Part shown: piece by piece, positions 7,455 to 16,828 of the stretch | Layout of the letters: each line of letters starts with the position of its first letter | Position numbering within the stretch: position 1 is the first letter of the stretch | Assembly: GCF_000277815.2 (NCBI RefSeq) | Contig: NC_018474.1 | Span: 149,234-213,233 of the forward strand | DNA: 64,000 bases | Reading direction: 5' to 3' | Origin: Encephalitozoon hellem ATCC 50504 | Lineage: Eukaryota; Microsporidia; Unikaryonidae | Made by a program: the position numbers and the translations under genes | Notes under the pieces: model-generated | Told to the model about the DNA's origin: nothing | What the model saw: only the letters and a program-made list of their open reading frames with translations | The model's database searches: none

Positions 7455-9317
7455 ATGAATTTCTTGTTTCCCATGCTCTTTTCGTTTGTGTGTTCTGAAA
7501 GCTTAGGGATTCGGTATGAGGATGTTATCAGCAAGTGGGTCAGCTATGAGAAGAGAAGGATGGCCGATAGGCCACTTGGTACAGTACCCTCTACGTTTAC
7601 TATCAGGGATGGAATTGTGGTTGGTAGCAAACATTTAAGCTCTAGGGCGATATGGAATCCGCTAGAGATGTTTGAAAATGACTTTGAAGGGATATACTGC
7701 GAAGGAGTTGAAAGCATCGAAGAGAATGGGGAAAGAAGATATCTGATTGAGGGCTATGAGACGGCTCTGGATGCTTCTGGAGTTAATTACTTGTGCTTGT
7801 CGACGGCGATTAGGCCCCTGCATATTAAAAGAGAAGGAATCACAAAAGTTGCAATTGGATATAGAGGGTATTTTGACGAGGCCCAGGCAAGAAGTCTAGG
7901 GGAATGTCTTTCTGGGATTCTAGATGGGGCGGAGGTATGTGTTATTCCTGAATCTCTTTGTGGATTGGTGTCTAGGACGGAGCATATTGTAGAAGACGGC
8001 ACTCTGTATTGCATGGTGATTACGATGACGGGAAGAAAGACTGTAGCTTCGCTCTACAAAATGGAGGTGAAGGACAAGAAGAGGATGTTTAGCAACTTGT
8101 TCCACGAATATTTTGACGGGGTATCTGATTGGGATATCCAGAAGATAGTATATGATCACATAGAGAAAACCCTTCGGAAGTATGTTTCCAGTAAGGAGGG
8201 CATTTCGGACACGAACAGAAATGTGACCTTCTATCCTCGAATGAAAGATTCGGAGCTCTTTGAGCTAAAGATAGACATGAGACCTATATATAAGGAAATC
8301 AACAAGGCATTGAGATATAAGAGCATAGTTGAAAGCGTGAAGATTGTTAATGGAGTTAGCGTGGTCGATTGTGAGGAGAATGTGAGGTTTGTGATAGAAG
8401 CGCCTGTGTTTGATGTTCGGGAGATCCAGAGGAGGATTGAGGGGCTTGTGAATGGAGGCAAGCGGCTTGACGTCATCGAAAGCATGAAGAAGAAGATCGG
8501 GGAAGCGATTGGAGAGGGGCAGGAGTATTCTGTAATGATAAGATCCAAGTTCTATGAAAACCCTATTTTTGACAAGATTCTCGGGCCTCTCTCTTCGAAG
8601 GACATTATAAAGCCTGAGGATATTGAGAAGGGGGCGGCTAGGGCCATGAGGACTGAGTACAGTATCACTGACCCGAAGGTCTTACGTGTTAGTGGGGACA
8701 GTAAGAGTGGAAAGGCTTATGTTGACGAGATCAGGCTAAGAAAGAGTATAAGAGAAATACTCGATAAAAAAAAAGGAAGAAGACTCAGGGATATTTTCGA
8801 GGAGGTATCTGACTCATGTGTAGAGGGGGAAGATGAGATTTTTGCAGAGATAAATGATCTTAATGGGATCCGAAGGGCAGTGAGCAAGTGGAAGGAGGTG
8901 GAAGCAAAGGATGCAAAAATCAAGATGGAAAGGGACCTAAGGGAGAAAGCACTGAGGGACTTGAAGGAGACGATCACTTCGACTGAAAAGCTGGGCAAGA
9001 GCAACCCCGAGGTGTGGAACGATGGACTGAAAGATGAGGTGTCGAAGGCATTAGAACACTTGAATATTATGAATTCTGACGATAAATACAAAAAGGAAGA
9101 CATTGAAGAGGTTGAATTTGATCTTATTATTAGACGCAAAAGCCTATTTAATGCATATGAGGAAAGGATGAAGAAGGAAGCTGAAGAGAAGGAGAAAGCT
9201 GAGAATGAGAATAAGCAGGAGGACATTGTAGATGATGGAGAGAAAGAGGAAGCTGGGGCAGATAGGGATATTGGGGAAGGCCAGGAGTTTTCTTTTGAAA
9301 AAAAGGCCGAGCTCTAG
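7455..9317 (+). CDS. Highly divergent ER-targeted Hsp70/Hsp110-like protein
   Basis: 620 aa. A signal peptide is evident (hydrophobic residues 2-14, then S-E-S). Residues 105-190 resemble the actin-like ATPase fold of Hsp70/Grp170: A-I-R-P-L-H-I-K-R-E-G-I-T-K-V-A-I-G-Y-R, a following E-A-Q-A-R-S-L, and I-P-E-S-L where Hsp70s have N-E-P-T-A. Near residue 385 D-I-I-K-P-E-D-I-E-K-G-A-A-R-A recalls the P-D-E-A-V-A-x-G-A-A segment. The N-terminal phosphate loop (I-D-L-G-T) is missing. The C-terminal third is charged and helical, as in Lhs1/Grp170 and Sse1. It ends in K-A-E-L, close to an ER retrieval signal. Nucleotide-exchange or holdase activity is an inference. Confidence 0.5.
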   Translation: MNFLFPMLFSFVCSESLGIRYEDVISKWVSYEKRRMADRPLGTVPSTFTIRDGIVVGSKHLSSRAIWNPLEMFENDFEGIYCEGVESIEENGERRYLIEGYETALDASGVNYLCLSTAIRPLHIKREGITKVAIGYRGYFDEAQARSLGECLSGILDGAEVCVIPESLCGLVSRTEHIVEDGTLYCMVITMTGRKTVASLYKMEVKDKKRMFSNLFHEYFDGVSDWDIQKIVYDHIEKTLRKYVSSKEGISDTNRNVTFYPRMKDSELFELKIDMRPIYKEINKALRYKSIVESVKIVNGVSVVDCEENVRFVIEAPVFDVREIQRRIEGLVNGGKRLDVIESMKKKIGEAIGEGQEYSVMIRSKFYENPIFDKILGPLSSKDIIKPEDIEKGAARAMRTEYSITDPKVLRVSGDSKSGKAYVDEIRLRKSIREILDKKKGRRLRDIFEEVSDSCVEGEDEIFAEINDLNGIRRAVSKWKEVEAKDAKIKMERDLREKALRDLKETITSTEKLGKSNPEVWNDGLKDEVSKALEHLNIMNSDDKYKKEDIEEVEFDLIIRRKSLFNAYEERMKKEAEEKEKAENENKQEDIVDDGEKEEAGADRDIGEGQEFSFEKKAEL

Positions 9318-9440
9318 AAGCGAATTAAACCTGATTTTATTTATATTGTATGTTGAAGGACAAGTCTCTGTGGGCTAGACCTTCTGGGCTTTTTACTTAG
9401 GTATTTTGATAGATAAAAACAATAGACCCTTAGAGATTAA

Positions 9441-12400
9441 ATGGATGGGAGCCGAGAAAGATACGAGGCTGAGATGACAAAGAAGCTGGATGCATTCAAG
9501 ACTGCAAAGGAGTGGTCTGACTTTATTTCTCTGCTAAGCTCCCTAGATAGCACCATCAAAAAGTTCTCGTTACCGGAAATTCCAAAGAAAAAGCTTTTGT
9601 TCAAAAGGCTGAACCAGTGTCTAAACCCAGTTCTTCCTGCAGGAATACACAACAAGACTTTGGAGACATACTCCTTGGTATTTGAAAGGATTTCAAAAGA
9701 GAATTTTCTGAAGGAGTTTGACTTTCTGACGTTGGGACTCTTCACCTTTTCTGCACATTGCAGGATTCTTGTGATCAATTCCTTTCTAGACCTTATAGAA
9801 AGATACATTGTTCCGCTGGGAAAGGACGTGGAGATGTATTGCACAAGCATACTTATTGGGCTTCTTCCGCCCATGGAGTTTGAGTCTGGAGAGCACTATG
9901 GCCGAGCACATCTCATAGTTACTGAATTCAAGTCCTTGATTTCTCCCGATGTGTTTTATTCTTCGATGTGGAGCATTCTTCTCAATGACGAAAGGCTTAG
10001 AACATCTGTTGTGAACTTTATGCTGAGCATGAGCTGGGAGGAGCCGATGGTATCCAACCCAAAGCTTGTTACAAGAGCGCTGTGCGGAGGGCTTGGAAGT
10101 GAATCTACGCTAGTTGTGAGGAATTGTTTGGACCTTTTGATATTTATATTTCCCGATAAGGGCCACATTCGTTCTGAGGACGAGTTAGATGATCTTACTG
10201 AAGCGGTGATCAAGCTATTTGTGAAGAGAGATCTCTCGCTCAACAAGAGGATATATGGATGGCTATGTATGATGGATAGTTTCAGCGAGGCGGATGTGGT
10301 CTTGCTGAGCAGAGTGCTTAAGAGGTTTTTGGACAGGAGAAGTGCTGAGGATATTCAGCTTTTCTTTAGAATTATGATGACGTTACAAGACAAAGGGAAG
10401 CTTTGCGAGAAGATTATGGAAAATCTCCTGTTTAATGTTCTGAACTGCCTTCGGAGGTATGAGAAAAGCGATACAAAGGAAACAGCACAGCCCGATGTCT
10501 TTGAAGAAAGGCAGTGCGAGAGCATTGATGTTGAGAAGATTGCGAAGGCATTTTTGACTACAGACCTGGATTCTATATGGAAGATATTCTATCTCCAGCT
10601 GAGAAATGCCCTCAATAATGCTAAGGAAAAGATGCTACTGGACACGAACCTAATTGATGATGAAGAATTAAATGACAGTATGATGAGGGAGGAGATGTAC
10701 AGTATGCATTCGATGTCATTGATTCTTAACGAAGGCCAGGAATCTCTGGCAAGAGGCAACAGTGCTGACAGTCCTGAAGATGGCAACTCAATCGAGAAGG
10801 CTTGCCTATCTGACAGAAGAGATTCCTGCGAAGATGTGGGATCTGAGAAAGGATGCCTAGCGATAAGAGGGCCCGGAGATGAAAGCCCCGGGAATGCGGA
10901 GGACATCAGCAGCCCGACGCAGGTTCTCAACTTCATAAGATTTGCGATGGATAATTATTCTGCAGTGGATTCCGAGGTTTTCCAATACCACCTTCCTTTT
11001 CTAGTCCACCTGGTTCTCTCTGATTTTTTACTATTTGACTCCCAGATTCTTTTCTCTTTCCTAGACTTTAGCGCGAAGATGATGAAGTTCAAGGAGAGGC
11101 AGGTTGAGGGAGGGAAGAACCTACAGAGGCTTATTGGGAAATTCTATCTCGAAGAGGATACTAGTGTGCTGGAGGACATTTCGTCGACGATACTATATAG
11201 TATTTCTGACAAGATTGGAAGAGTTATTGAGAGTGACGTCGGGCTATCTCTACCCCTGATGACCACCTTTATCAAGATCTATGGGGTAGATGCTCTTCCC
11301 AACGGTTTTATTCAGAATTACCACGGTCTTATTATGGGATCTTCCAACAAGCTCATAAAAGAGCACCTTGAGGTGTACAAAATAATAGACTGCACCCGGC
11401 TTGACTCTACGGCTATGTTCAATGTTTTATGGAGAAGATTCTGTCATATAGAGATGGATCTGTATTTTGAGGGACTGAAGGAGCCTGGGACGGATGATGG
11501 AATACAAAAGACGCCTGGGAAAAGTACTCACGACATACCTAGAAGGAATTCCACGAGCAGGTTTTTCAGTACTGGGAAAGGCCCTGATCGCAGAATGCTA
11601 ACTGAGCTTTTGTGGAGATACAACATTATTTTTGAGGGAAGCTTTGAAAGGCTCCTTCTGAGAATGATTGGAGAGAGAGAGATGGAAGAGATCAGCTACT
11701 TCCTTCTTCTCAAGCTCGAGAACTTCCCCGGGAACTTTGACTTTTTGGAGCTATATTATATCATTAATTGCAAGCTTGATTCTGATGACCCTGTGCTTGA
11801 CACGTTTCTCTGCTCCTTGGTCTATTTTGACGATATTTTCAAGTTTCTACTGAAGAAGCTAGAGGACTCTAATATCCAGGCGAATGATTTTCTTTTTGCT
11901 GAATCCATTGACCTCAACCAGATATTTGGTGTGTTCAAGTGCATTAAGAATCTCCTGAGATACTCCAAGGGATTCAAATCCATGCTTATGGACTCTACAG
12001 AGAAACTGTATTGCAGGGCTCTTCCATTGGAGGGGGGTGTACCGCCTAGGGAGATACTGTATAAGATACTTGTGCACCTGCTTGTGAACAGAAAGGAGTA
12101 CGACGAAAGGGATGCAAATCTTGAGATTGTTAAAGTTCTCGAAGCTCTTGTGGAAAGCGGGGTTTTGGAAAGCAACGTGATGAACACAGTGGAGCTTTCA
12201 AAGGTTGTGGATGTAGCAAAGGAGAACAGGGGGGACCCTGCGATTGTTCTGGGGATTGCGCCCTTGATTAGGCATAGCGGGAATGGTACAGCAATCCAGG
12301 ATGTGTGCAGCATACTTGACAGCCGGTGCTTTTATTATCATGAGCTCTTAGGGTTTGTCTTTTCACTAACCGACAGGCTCCAGAGGAAAGTGCTTTCGAA

Positions 12401-14129
12401 TGTGCTGTCTTCGTTGGAAAACGAGGACTTTGCGCTTATGATTGTTTACGAAACCATAATCAGCATACTGGCTAAAAGAGGAGCAGAGGGAGAGCTTCCT
12501 GGGTTTATAGACAAAAGCATGAAGTTTATTTTTGAGTTTTTTGAAAACCAATACATTGATCCTGATAATGAGGAAGGAAGCAGGGAGATAGGCAAGGTGG
12601 CCTGTACACCTCAAAAAGACAATCAAGGGGAGATTTTATCCATGAGAAGTGGCATTGACCTGCTGGAAATGAGAGAGGGATGCGATGTAAGGATTCGGGC
12701 CTTGAAGTTATTGACTGCAAAGAAACTGTCAGCCCTGTTCTACAAGAAGGTGCCGATCAGGTTTGTTGAAATGATTCTTGGGAACCCACCGTGCATCCCG
12801 TTTCTGAAGTCGGTTGACTTTAGGGAGCAGCTCTATGTATCTATCATGAATCTCTATTCGACGAATGCTGTGAAGGTATTCAGGTTTCTAACTGTGCTGA
12901 ACCAAGTTATGAGTCCTCAGGAGATGAAGGGGGTTTTCAACAGGTCAAAAGGTCTTCTCGAAAAGATCTCATCCTACCGTGTTGGGGTCGACTACTCGCC
13001 TCTGAACTTTGTGCTTGACTTTCTCTTGTCTCCTGATCTCAAGGAGGATAGTCAGACTCTCATTCAGACAGCCATCCTGAACTCCATATATTTTGTACAG
13101 AAGAGATTGGATCTGAAGATAAGAAGCGCCGAAGGGGGATACGAGGACGAGATTAGAGTGCTTGAAAAGATAACGGATTTCAGATTTCAGGGCGCAGTCC
13201 TCTCTGCAATTCCAAGTCTGATTACGGCGATTCTCACCTTTATCAACTCAAGCTGCATCAACCTCAAGAACACTGGGATTGACTTTCTCACAAAGCTGAA
13301 CGAAAGAGGCCTTGAGGTGAGGTACTGGAAGAAAGAGTTTGTGGAGATTTTCCACACGCTTGACTTCTTCACATATGGTTTATACAAGAAGTCAAATCTC
13401 ATGAAGAAGGTTGTGTCTGAAGACCCTTCCTTTATTAACGATCTTATTGTCAGGCTAGACAGCGGATTCTTTGTTTCGCAGGCTTCTGATGCCAACAACA
13501 AGACCCTTGTGCTGAAGAGGATCTCGTACATCATATTTTCTGCGCCCTACAATTACTTCTCAGGCTTCTCTCTGAAACTTATTGAGAAGATAGCAACGCT
13601 GATAAACTATCCTTCGTCAAAGGTCAGGAGGGAGGTGTTTTTTCTCTCAAAGATGCTAATCCTCAAAATCTCGCACGACAAGCTGATCAATCTATATCCC
13701 ATTCTTTTGTATGACATTGGCATAATGGTCGAAAGCCCTGACTTCGAAGACATGCTACTCCTTGCAGAAGTGCTGAAGTTGCTGGACATTGTGTTTCTGT
13801 TGAATACGCCACAGTTTTCTGAGGCCAGGGTTGTGTTTCTTGGGCCGAGATGCAGCTCATTGATAGAATGCAAAGGCCAGATGTCTGGGTTAAAGGGTTT
13901 GGGGAATTTGCTCAGTGCAAAGTACAAGAAGGAAATGCCAAGCAAGATTAGAATGCCTCAGAAGAAGATTCCATTTTTTGTGACTGGAAAGGTGGGAGCT
14001 GACGAGATGATAGACTTCACAAAGAATGCACTGCTGTACTACAACTGGATTGACGAAAACTGCTCTGAGATTGACTATGAGTGCCTGTTCAGGTTGGTTT
14101 TGGAGGAGTTTAAGGAAGTGTCTGAATAA
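9441..14129 (+). CDS. DOP1: Dop1/Dopey family protein
   Basis: 1562 aa, the largest gene in the window; yeast Dop1 is 1698 aa. Dopey proteins are large helical scaffolds that work with Mon2 and the flippase Neo1 in endosome-Golgi trafficking. The N-terminal ~250 residues match the Dopey_N domain: F-K-R-L-N-Q-C-L-N-P-x-L-P-A-G-I-H-N-K-T-L-E-T-Y, then G-L-L-P-P-M-E-F-E-S and the repeat-like helical segments. Residues 420-490 are a polar low-complexity linker. The rest is Leu-rich alpha-helical with no recognisable catalytic motif. Retention of so large a protein in a reduced genome suggests an essential trafficking role. Confidence 0.85.
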   Translation: MDGSRERYEAEMTKKLDAFKTAKEWSDFISLLSSLDSTIKKFSLPEIPKKKLLFKRLNQCLNPVLPAGIHNKTLETYSLVFERISKENFLKEFDFLTLGLFTFSAHCRILVINSFLDLIERYIVPLGKDVEMYCTSILIGLLPPMEFESGEHYGRAHLIVTEFKSLISPDVFYSSMWSILLNDERLRTSVVNFMLSMSWEEPMVSNPKLVTRALCGGLGSESTLVVRNCLDLLIFIFPDKGHIRSEDELDDLTEAVIKLFVKRDLSLNKRIYGWLCMMDSFSEADVVLLSRVLKRFLDRRSAEDIQLFFRIMMTLQDKGKLCEKIMENLLFNVLNCLRRYEKSDTKETAQPDVFEERQCESIDVEKIAKAFLTTDLDSIWKIFYLQLRNALNNAKEKMLLDTNLIDDEELNDSMMREEMYSMHSMSLILNEGQESLARGNSADSPEDGNSIEKACLSDRRDSCEDVGSEKGCLAIRGPGDESPGNAEDISSPTQVLNFIRFAMDNYSAVDSEVFQYHLPFLVHLVLSDFLLFDSQILFSFLDFSAKMMKFKERQVEGGKNLQRLIGKFYLEEDTSVLEDISSTILYSISDKIGRVIESDVGLSLPLMTTFIKIYGVDALPNGFIQNYHGLIMGSSNKLIKEHLEVYKIIDCTRLDSTAMFNVLWRRFCHIEMDLYFEGLKEPGTDDGIQKTPGKSTHDIPRRNSTSRFFSTGKGPDRRMLTELLWRYNIIFEGSFERLLLRMIGEREMEEISYFLLLKLENFPGNFDFLELYYIINCKLDSDDPVLDTFLCSLVYFDDIFKFLLKKLEDSNIQANDFLFAESIDLNQIFGVFKCIKNLLRYSKGFKSMLMDSTEKLYCRALPLEGGVPPREILYKILVHLLVNRKEYDERDANLEIVKVLEALVESGVLESNVMNTVELSKVVDVAKENRGDPAIVLGIAPLIRHSGNGTAIQDVCSILDSRCFYYHELLGFVFSLTDRLQRKVLSNVLSSLENEDFALMIVYETIISILAKRGAEGELPGFIDKSMKFIFEFFENQYIDPDNEEGSREIGKVACTPQKDNQGEILSMRSGIDLLEMREGCDVRIRALKLLTAKKLSALFYKKVPIRFVEMILGNPPCIPFLKSVDFREQLYVSIMNLYSTNAVKVFRFLTVLNQVMSPQEMKGVFNRSKGLLEKISSYRVGVDYSPLNFVLDFLLSPDLKEDSQTLIQTAILNSIYFVQKRLDLKIRSAEGGYEDEIRVLEKITDFRFQGAVLSAIPSLITAILTFINSSCINLKNTGIDFLTKLNERGLEVRYWKKEFVEIFHTLDFFTYGLYKKSNLMKKVVSEDPSFINDLIVRLDSGFFVSQASDANNKTLVLKRISYIIFSAPYNYFSGFSLKLIEKIATLINYPSSKVRREVFFLSKMLILKISHDKLINLYPILLYDIGIMVESPDFEDMLLLAEVLKLLDIVFLLNTPQFSEARVVFLGPRCSSLIECKGQMSGLKGLGNLLSAKYKKEMPSKIRMPQKKIPFFVTGKVGADEMIDFTKNALLYYNWIDENCSEIDYECLFRLVLEEFKEVSE

Positions 14130-14212
14130 AATGTGTGTATGTCTGTGGATTGTTTTTATTTTTACAAAGACTCTGAATAACACATATAAGGTGTTGGGCC
14201 CTGTCGCGGCGA

Positions 14213-14545
14213 ATGAGAGATGCTATAGCTGTCTTCAAAAGGAAAAGAAAGATATACTCGATGGGACCTTTTGATCCGCTGATTTTAGATGCAGTGGCCG
14301 GGCTAGAGGAGATGGCAAGAAGTGCATACGAAGACGAGCTCCTTTACATTGAAGTGAATGGGTGGATGATCAGCACGCTTTCTGGAGTTGACGGAGTCCT
14401 TGTTATCCTAGTAAGCAGAAGAATAGACATGGAGAAACTGAAGTATGTATATGAGTCCTACCGCATATGTGTGGCCTACGAAAACATGAGTCTGATGGAC
14501 TTTCTTATAGGGATGTACGATACAAAGGCCAACAATGAAAAATAG
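14213..14545 (+). CDS. Small conserved-looking protein of unknown function
   Basis: 110 aa from the ATG at 14213, with a GGGCCCTG motif about 12-18 bases upstream. The sequence begins with a basic stretch (F-K-R-K-R-K). It then alternates hydrophobic and charged residues (W-M-I-S-T-L-S-G-V-D-G-V-L-V-I-L-V), which looks like a small alpha/beta domain, perhaps longin- or roadblock-like. I do not recognise the family. It sits between DOP1 and RPL37 on the same strand. Confidence 0.5.
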   Translation: MRDAIAVFKRKRKIYSMGPFDPLILDAVAGLEEMARSAYEDELLYIEVNGWMISTLSGVDGVLVILVSRRIDMEKLKYVYESYRICVAYENMSLMDFLIGMYDTKANNEK

Positions 14546-14588
14546 TCATGTGTGGAACATTTCAAATGGCTTTGGAAAGGTTAATAAA

Positions 14589-14614
14589 AAATTTTAGGGG
14601 ATGAGCCCAAGGAA
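14589..14614 (+). promoter_or_regulatory. Upstream signal of RPL37 (AAATTTT, GGGG, CCC)
   Basis: AAATTTT (14589-14595), GGGG (14597-14600) and CCC (14606-14608) precede the ATG at 14615. An ATG at 14601 is a decoy: it runs into a stop after six codons whether or not the intron is removed. Confidence 0.5.
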
Positions 14615-14916
14615 ATGGTAAGTTGGTTTTTCTGATTAATTTGTAGAGCAAAGGTACAGCTAGCTTCGGAAAGAGAAACAAGAGAAACACGGAGATGTGC
14701 AGAAGATGCGGGAGGCAGAGCTACCATAAGCAGAAGAATTCATGTTCGTCCTGTGGATATCCGAATCCAAAAATGAGAAATCCGGCATCCATTAAAGCAA
14801 GGCGCAGACGTACTATTGGAACTGGAAGAATGAGATACATGAAGAGAGAGCTGAGAGCAGCAAGAAATGGGCACCAGGGAAACCCAATACTGAGGGCACT
14901 CTGGACTAATAATTAA
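14615..14916 (+). CDS. RPL37: 60S ribosomal protein eL37, interrupted by a 29-nt intron
   Basis: 90 aa after splicing. Exon 1 is only the ATG (14615-14617); exon 2 runs from 14647 to 14916. Joining them gives the canonical eL37 start [11 protein letters not shown]. The rest has the zinc-binding C-R-R-C-G and C-S-S-C-G-Y-P pairs and the [12 protein letters not shown] segment. Without splicing, the frame from 14615 reads through intron sequence and loses this start. A shorter unspliced product from 14695 would lack the conserved basic N-terminus that contacts rRNA. The intron is therefore well supported. Confidence 0.93.
14618..14646 (+). other. Spliceosomal intron, 29 nt, in RPL37
   Basis: The sequence begins GTAAGT directly after the start codon and ends TTTGTAG. 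A branch-like CTGATTAAT lies a few bases before the 3' splice site, so branch point and acceptor almost touch. Very short introns near the 5' end of ribosomal protein genes are known from Encephalitozoon. Confidence 0.9.
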
Positions 14917-14981
14917 AGTGGGTTCTTCTCTGTTTTGATCTTTAGTGCTTTATTTAAAATGTTAGGCGCTCTGGCCCTAGG

Positions 14982-15695
14982 ATGAATTTGTTATTGATTG
15001 GATATGTAGTCGGGAAAATGATTGCATATGAGTCTGAAAGGGTCTTAGAAAAGCCCAGCGGCTTGGACGTAGCGAGGACGGTTTCCGATGGAAGGCTAGA
15101 TCTTCACCTTTACTTTAGGGAAGTTGAGGATGCCATGGAAGACCCGCCGTTTTCACTGCTTATACAGAAACTCAAGAGAATCTCTGCTTTTGTTATGGAA
15201 AAGGGAGACAAGGTCTATCGGATTGTTCCTTTTGAATCGATTGAGATAAGTTTCGAAAACGGAAAGAAGAGTTATGGAAAGTTCAATGATATGGTGAATA
15301 TGGGGAATGAGGTGGTTGTGACATATGCTTGCAGTGGACACGATACGGAAGAAGGAATATACACGACAATAACAATTATTTTCACGCCTTCTGATGAGGA
15401 AGAAAGAATAGAAAAGATTTATAGTGGATGGTCTGATTCTTGTCTTTTAAAGGTCTCGACTCCAAAGCTGAAGGTCAAGCACAAGAAAAAGATTTTGTCC
15501 ATGTATCTTGAAGACCTTGGAAACAAGGAGCTAGATGATAAGGACATGGGGCATTGGGTGGATGGAGCTAGTTCCAGTGGAGAGAGGGTTGATGGAGACA
15601 GGATTCTCAAAGAAGAGATGGGCATATTTGAGGAGGTTGAAGACAAAGATGAGGGAGACTTGAAAGAAAACCTAGTCAAAAGCAGGTCGCCCTAA
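14982..15695 (+). CDS. Hypothetical protein with hydrophobic N-terminus
   Basis: 237 aa, starting at the ATG at 14982 after GGCCCTAGG. The first ~14 residues (N-L-L-L-I-G-Y-V-V-G) could be a short signal peptide or anchor. Residues 40-165 look like a beta-rich globular domain (alternating strands such as V-V-V-T-Y-A and Y-T-T-I-T-I-I-F). After K-V-K-H-K-K-K the C-terminal ~60 residues are acidic and probably disordered. I recognise no family. Confidence 0.6.
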   Translation: MNLLLIGYVVGKMIAYESERVLEKPSGLDVARTVSDGRLDLHLYFREVEDAMEDPPFSLLIQKLKRISAFVMEKGDKVYRIVPFESIEISFENGKKSYGKFNDMVNMGNEVVVTYACSGHDTEEGIYTTITIIFTPSDEEERIEKIYSGWSDSCLLKVSTPKLKVKHKKKILSMYLEDLGNKELDDKDMGHWVDGASSSGERVDGDRILKEEMGIFEEVEDKDEGDLKENLVKSRSP

Positions 15696-15762
15696 GGATG
15701 CTTATGCAAAATTAAATATTTGACACGCTTCTTTGTTGTGGCTCTCTATATAAGAGTGGTAA

Positions 15763-15833
15763 GGGTCCTTAGTATAATGGTAGAACACTTGGCTTCGGAC
15801 CAAATAGTCCGGGTTCGAATCCCGGAGGACTCG
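15763..15833 (+). tRNA. tRNA-Arg (anticodon TCG)
   Basis: 71 nt. The acceptor GGGTCCT pairs with AGGACTC, with one G-U. The anticodon loop CTTCGGA gives TCG. The T arm is CCGGG-TTCGAAT-CCCGG and the discriminator is G. No CCA is encoded and there is no intron. A pol III stop of five T follows at 15836-15840. Confidence 0.93.
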
Positions 15834-15888
15834 TGTTTTTATCATACCTTCTTTACAAGCAAAGAACGCTGCCGTAAAAATAGTAGCT

Positions 15889-16623
15889 TTATTTCCTCTT
15901 GATCTTGCTTTTCTCTCTTATGTGAGAGGTTATCTTTTCCCCGATGCTCATGTTTTCTCTTGCCTTCAATGCTTCTATATCTCTTTTGTATCCCTGCTCC
16001 ATCTCAAGGACTTTTTTGCTTGACTCCGGACTGATAGAATCGAAAAGGGCTAAGAAATCACGGGCAAACTCTGCATTGCTAAGAAGAGGCAGGCCTGCCT
16101 TCAGAAAAACCAAGCTCTCGAAATCTAGCGGCTCCTCAATATCTTTGGGGGCATAGCTTATAAAGAAGGTTGACACTTGGTACTTCTTGATGAACTCAAT
16201 ATGCTTTTCTCCAAGAGATCCATATGCTTTGTATCCAGGTATATTTGCAAGCAAACATTTCTTAGTATACTTCAGCCCATAATGTTTCAGCGGCAGGTTC
16301 TTTTTGAATACATACATGCACGGTGTCCTAATATTCAACTTCCCTGTCAGAATGAAGTTCTCCTTCGGCACAGGTCCAAGGAGATAGCTTGGGCAGAAGT
16401 CTCTTCTAAGAGTAATTATTCCACATAAATATTTTAGGCTTTGACTCCCGGAGAGTTTCAGTACATATTGATGGATAGACAAGTATTCCTCGCTGCTCTC
16501 TTCAAAGTAACTCCTAAATGGTTCCAGAAGCAAGGCCTTCTGCTTCAATTGCTCTCTCTTTCTCTGAGAAAGTAAAAAGCCAAGCACAAGAACTAAAATC
16601 ACAATAACCATGTCATACAACAT
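15889..16623 (-). CDS. ER membrane protein, probable CCDC47/DUF1682 family
   Basis: 244 aa. I start at the ATG at 16623, which directly follows GCCCTG; the frame extends upstream to 16695 toward the tRNA-Lys gene. Residues 5-20 form a single transmembrane helix followed by basic residues. A globular part contains L-R-R-D-F, a Y-V-F-K-K-N-L-P segment and hydrophobic strands, comparable in order to CCDC47 (L-x-R-x-D-L-L ... Y-V-F-A-x-x). The C-terminus is Lys/Arg/Glu-rich and ends K-R-K, as in CCDC47. That protein binds ribosomes at the translocon and helps multipass membrane proteins fold. The match is moderate and partly architectural. Confidence 0.45.
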   Translation of the reverse strand: MLYDMVIVILVLVLGFLLSQRKREQLKQKALLLEPFRSYFEESSEEYLSIHQYVLKLSGSQSLKYLCGIITLRRDFCPSYLLGPVPKENFILTGKLNIRTPCMYVFKKNLPLKHYGLKYTKKCLLANIPGYKAYGSLGEKHIEFIKKYQVSTFFISYAPKDIEEPLDFESLVFLKAGLPLLSNAEFARDFLALFDSISPESSKKVLEMEQGYKRDIEALKARENMSIGEKITSHIREKSKIKRK

Positions 16624-16700
16624 CAGGGCAGCGTTGGAATAACATGAAATGTGCACAGGGATCATGCCTGTTAAATGAACACATCTGAATGCCACCCTGA

Positions 16701-16773
16701 ACCCTGTTAGCTCAGTTGGGAGAGTGCTGGACTTTTAATCCAAGGGCCGCGGGTTCGAGTCCCGCACAGGGTG
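16701..16773 (+). tRNA. tRNA-Lys (anticodon TTT)
   Basis: 73 nt. The acceptor ACCCTGT pairs with ACAGGGT. The D arm contains TAGCTCAGTTGGGAGAG. The anticodon loop CTTTTAA gives TTT. The T arm is GCGGG-TTCGAGT-CCCGC and the discriminator is G. A five-T pol III stop lies at 16778-16782. Confidence 0.95.
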
Positions 16774-16828
16774 TACCTTTTTCACAACAAACAGAATGGC
16801 TTGGATGTAAAATGCTTTTTTAATGTTT

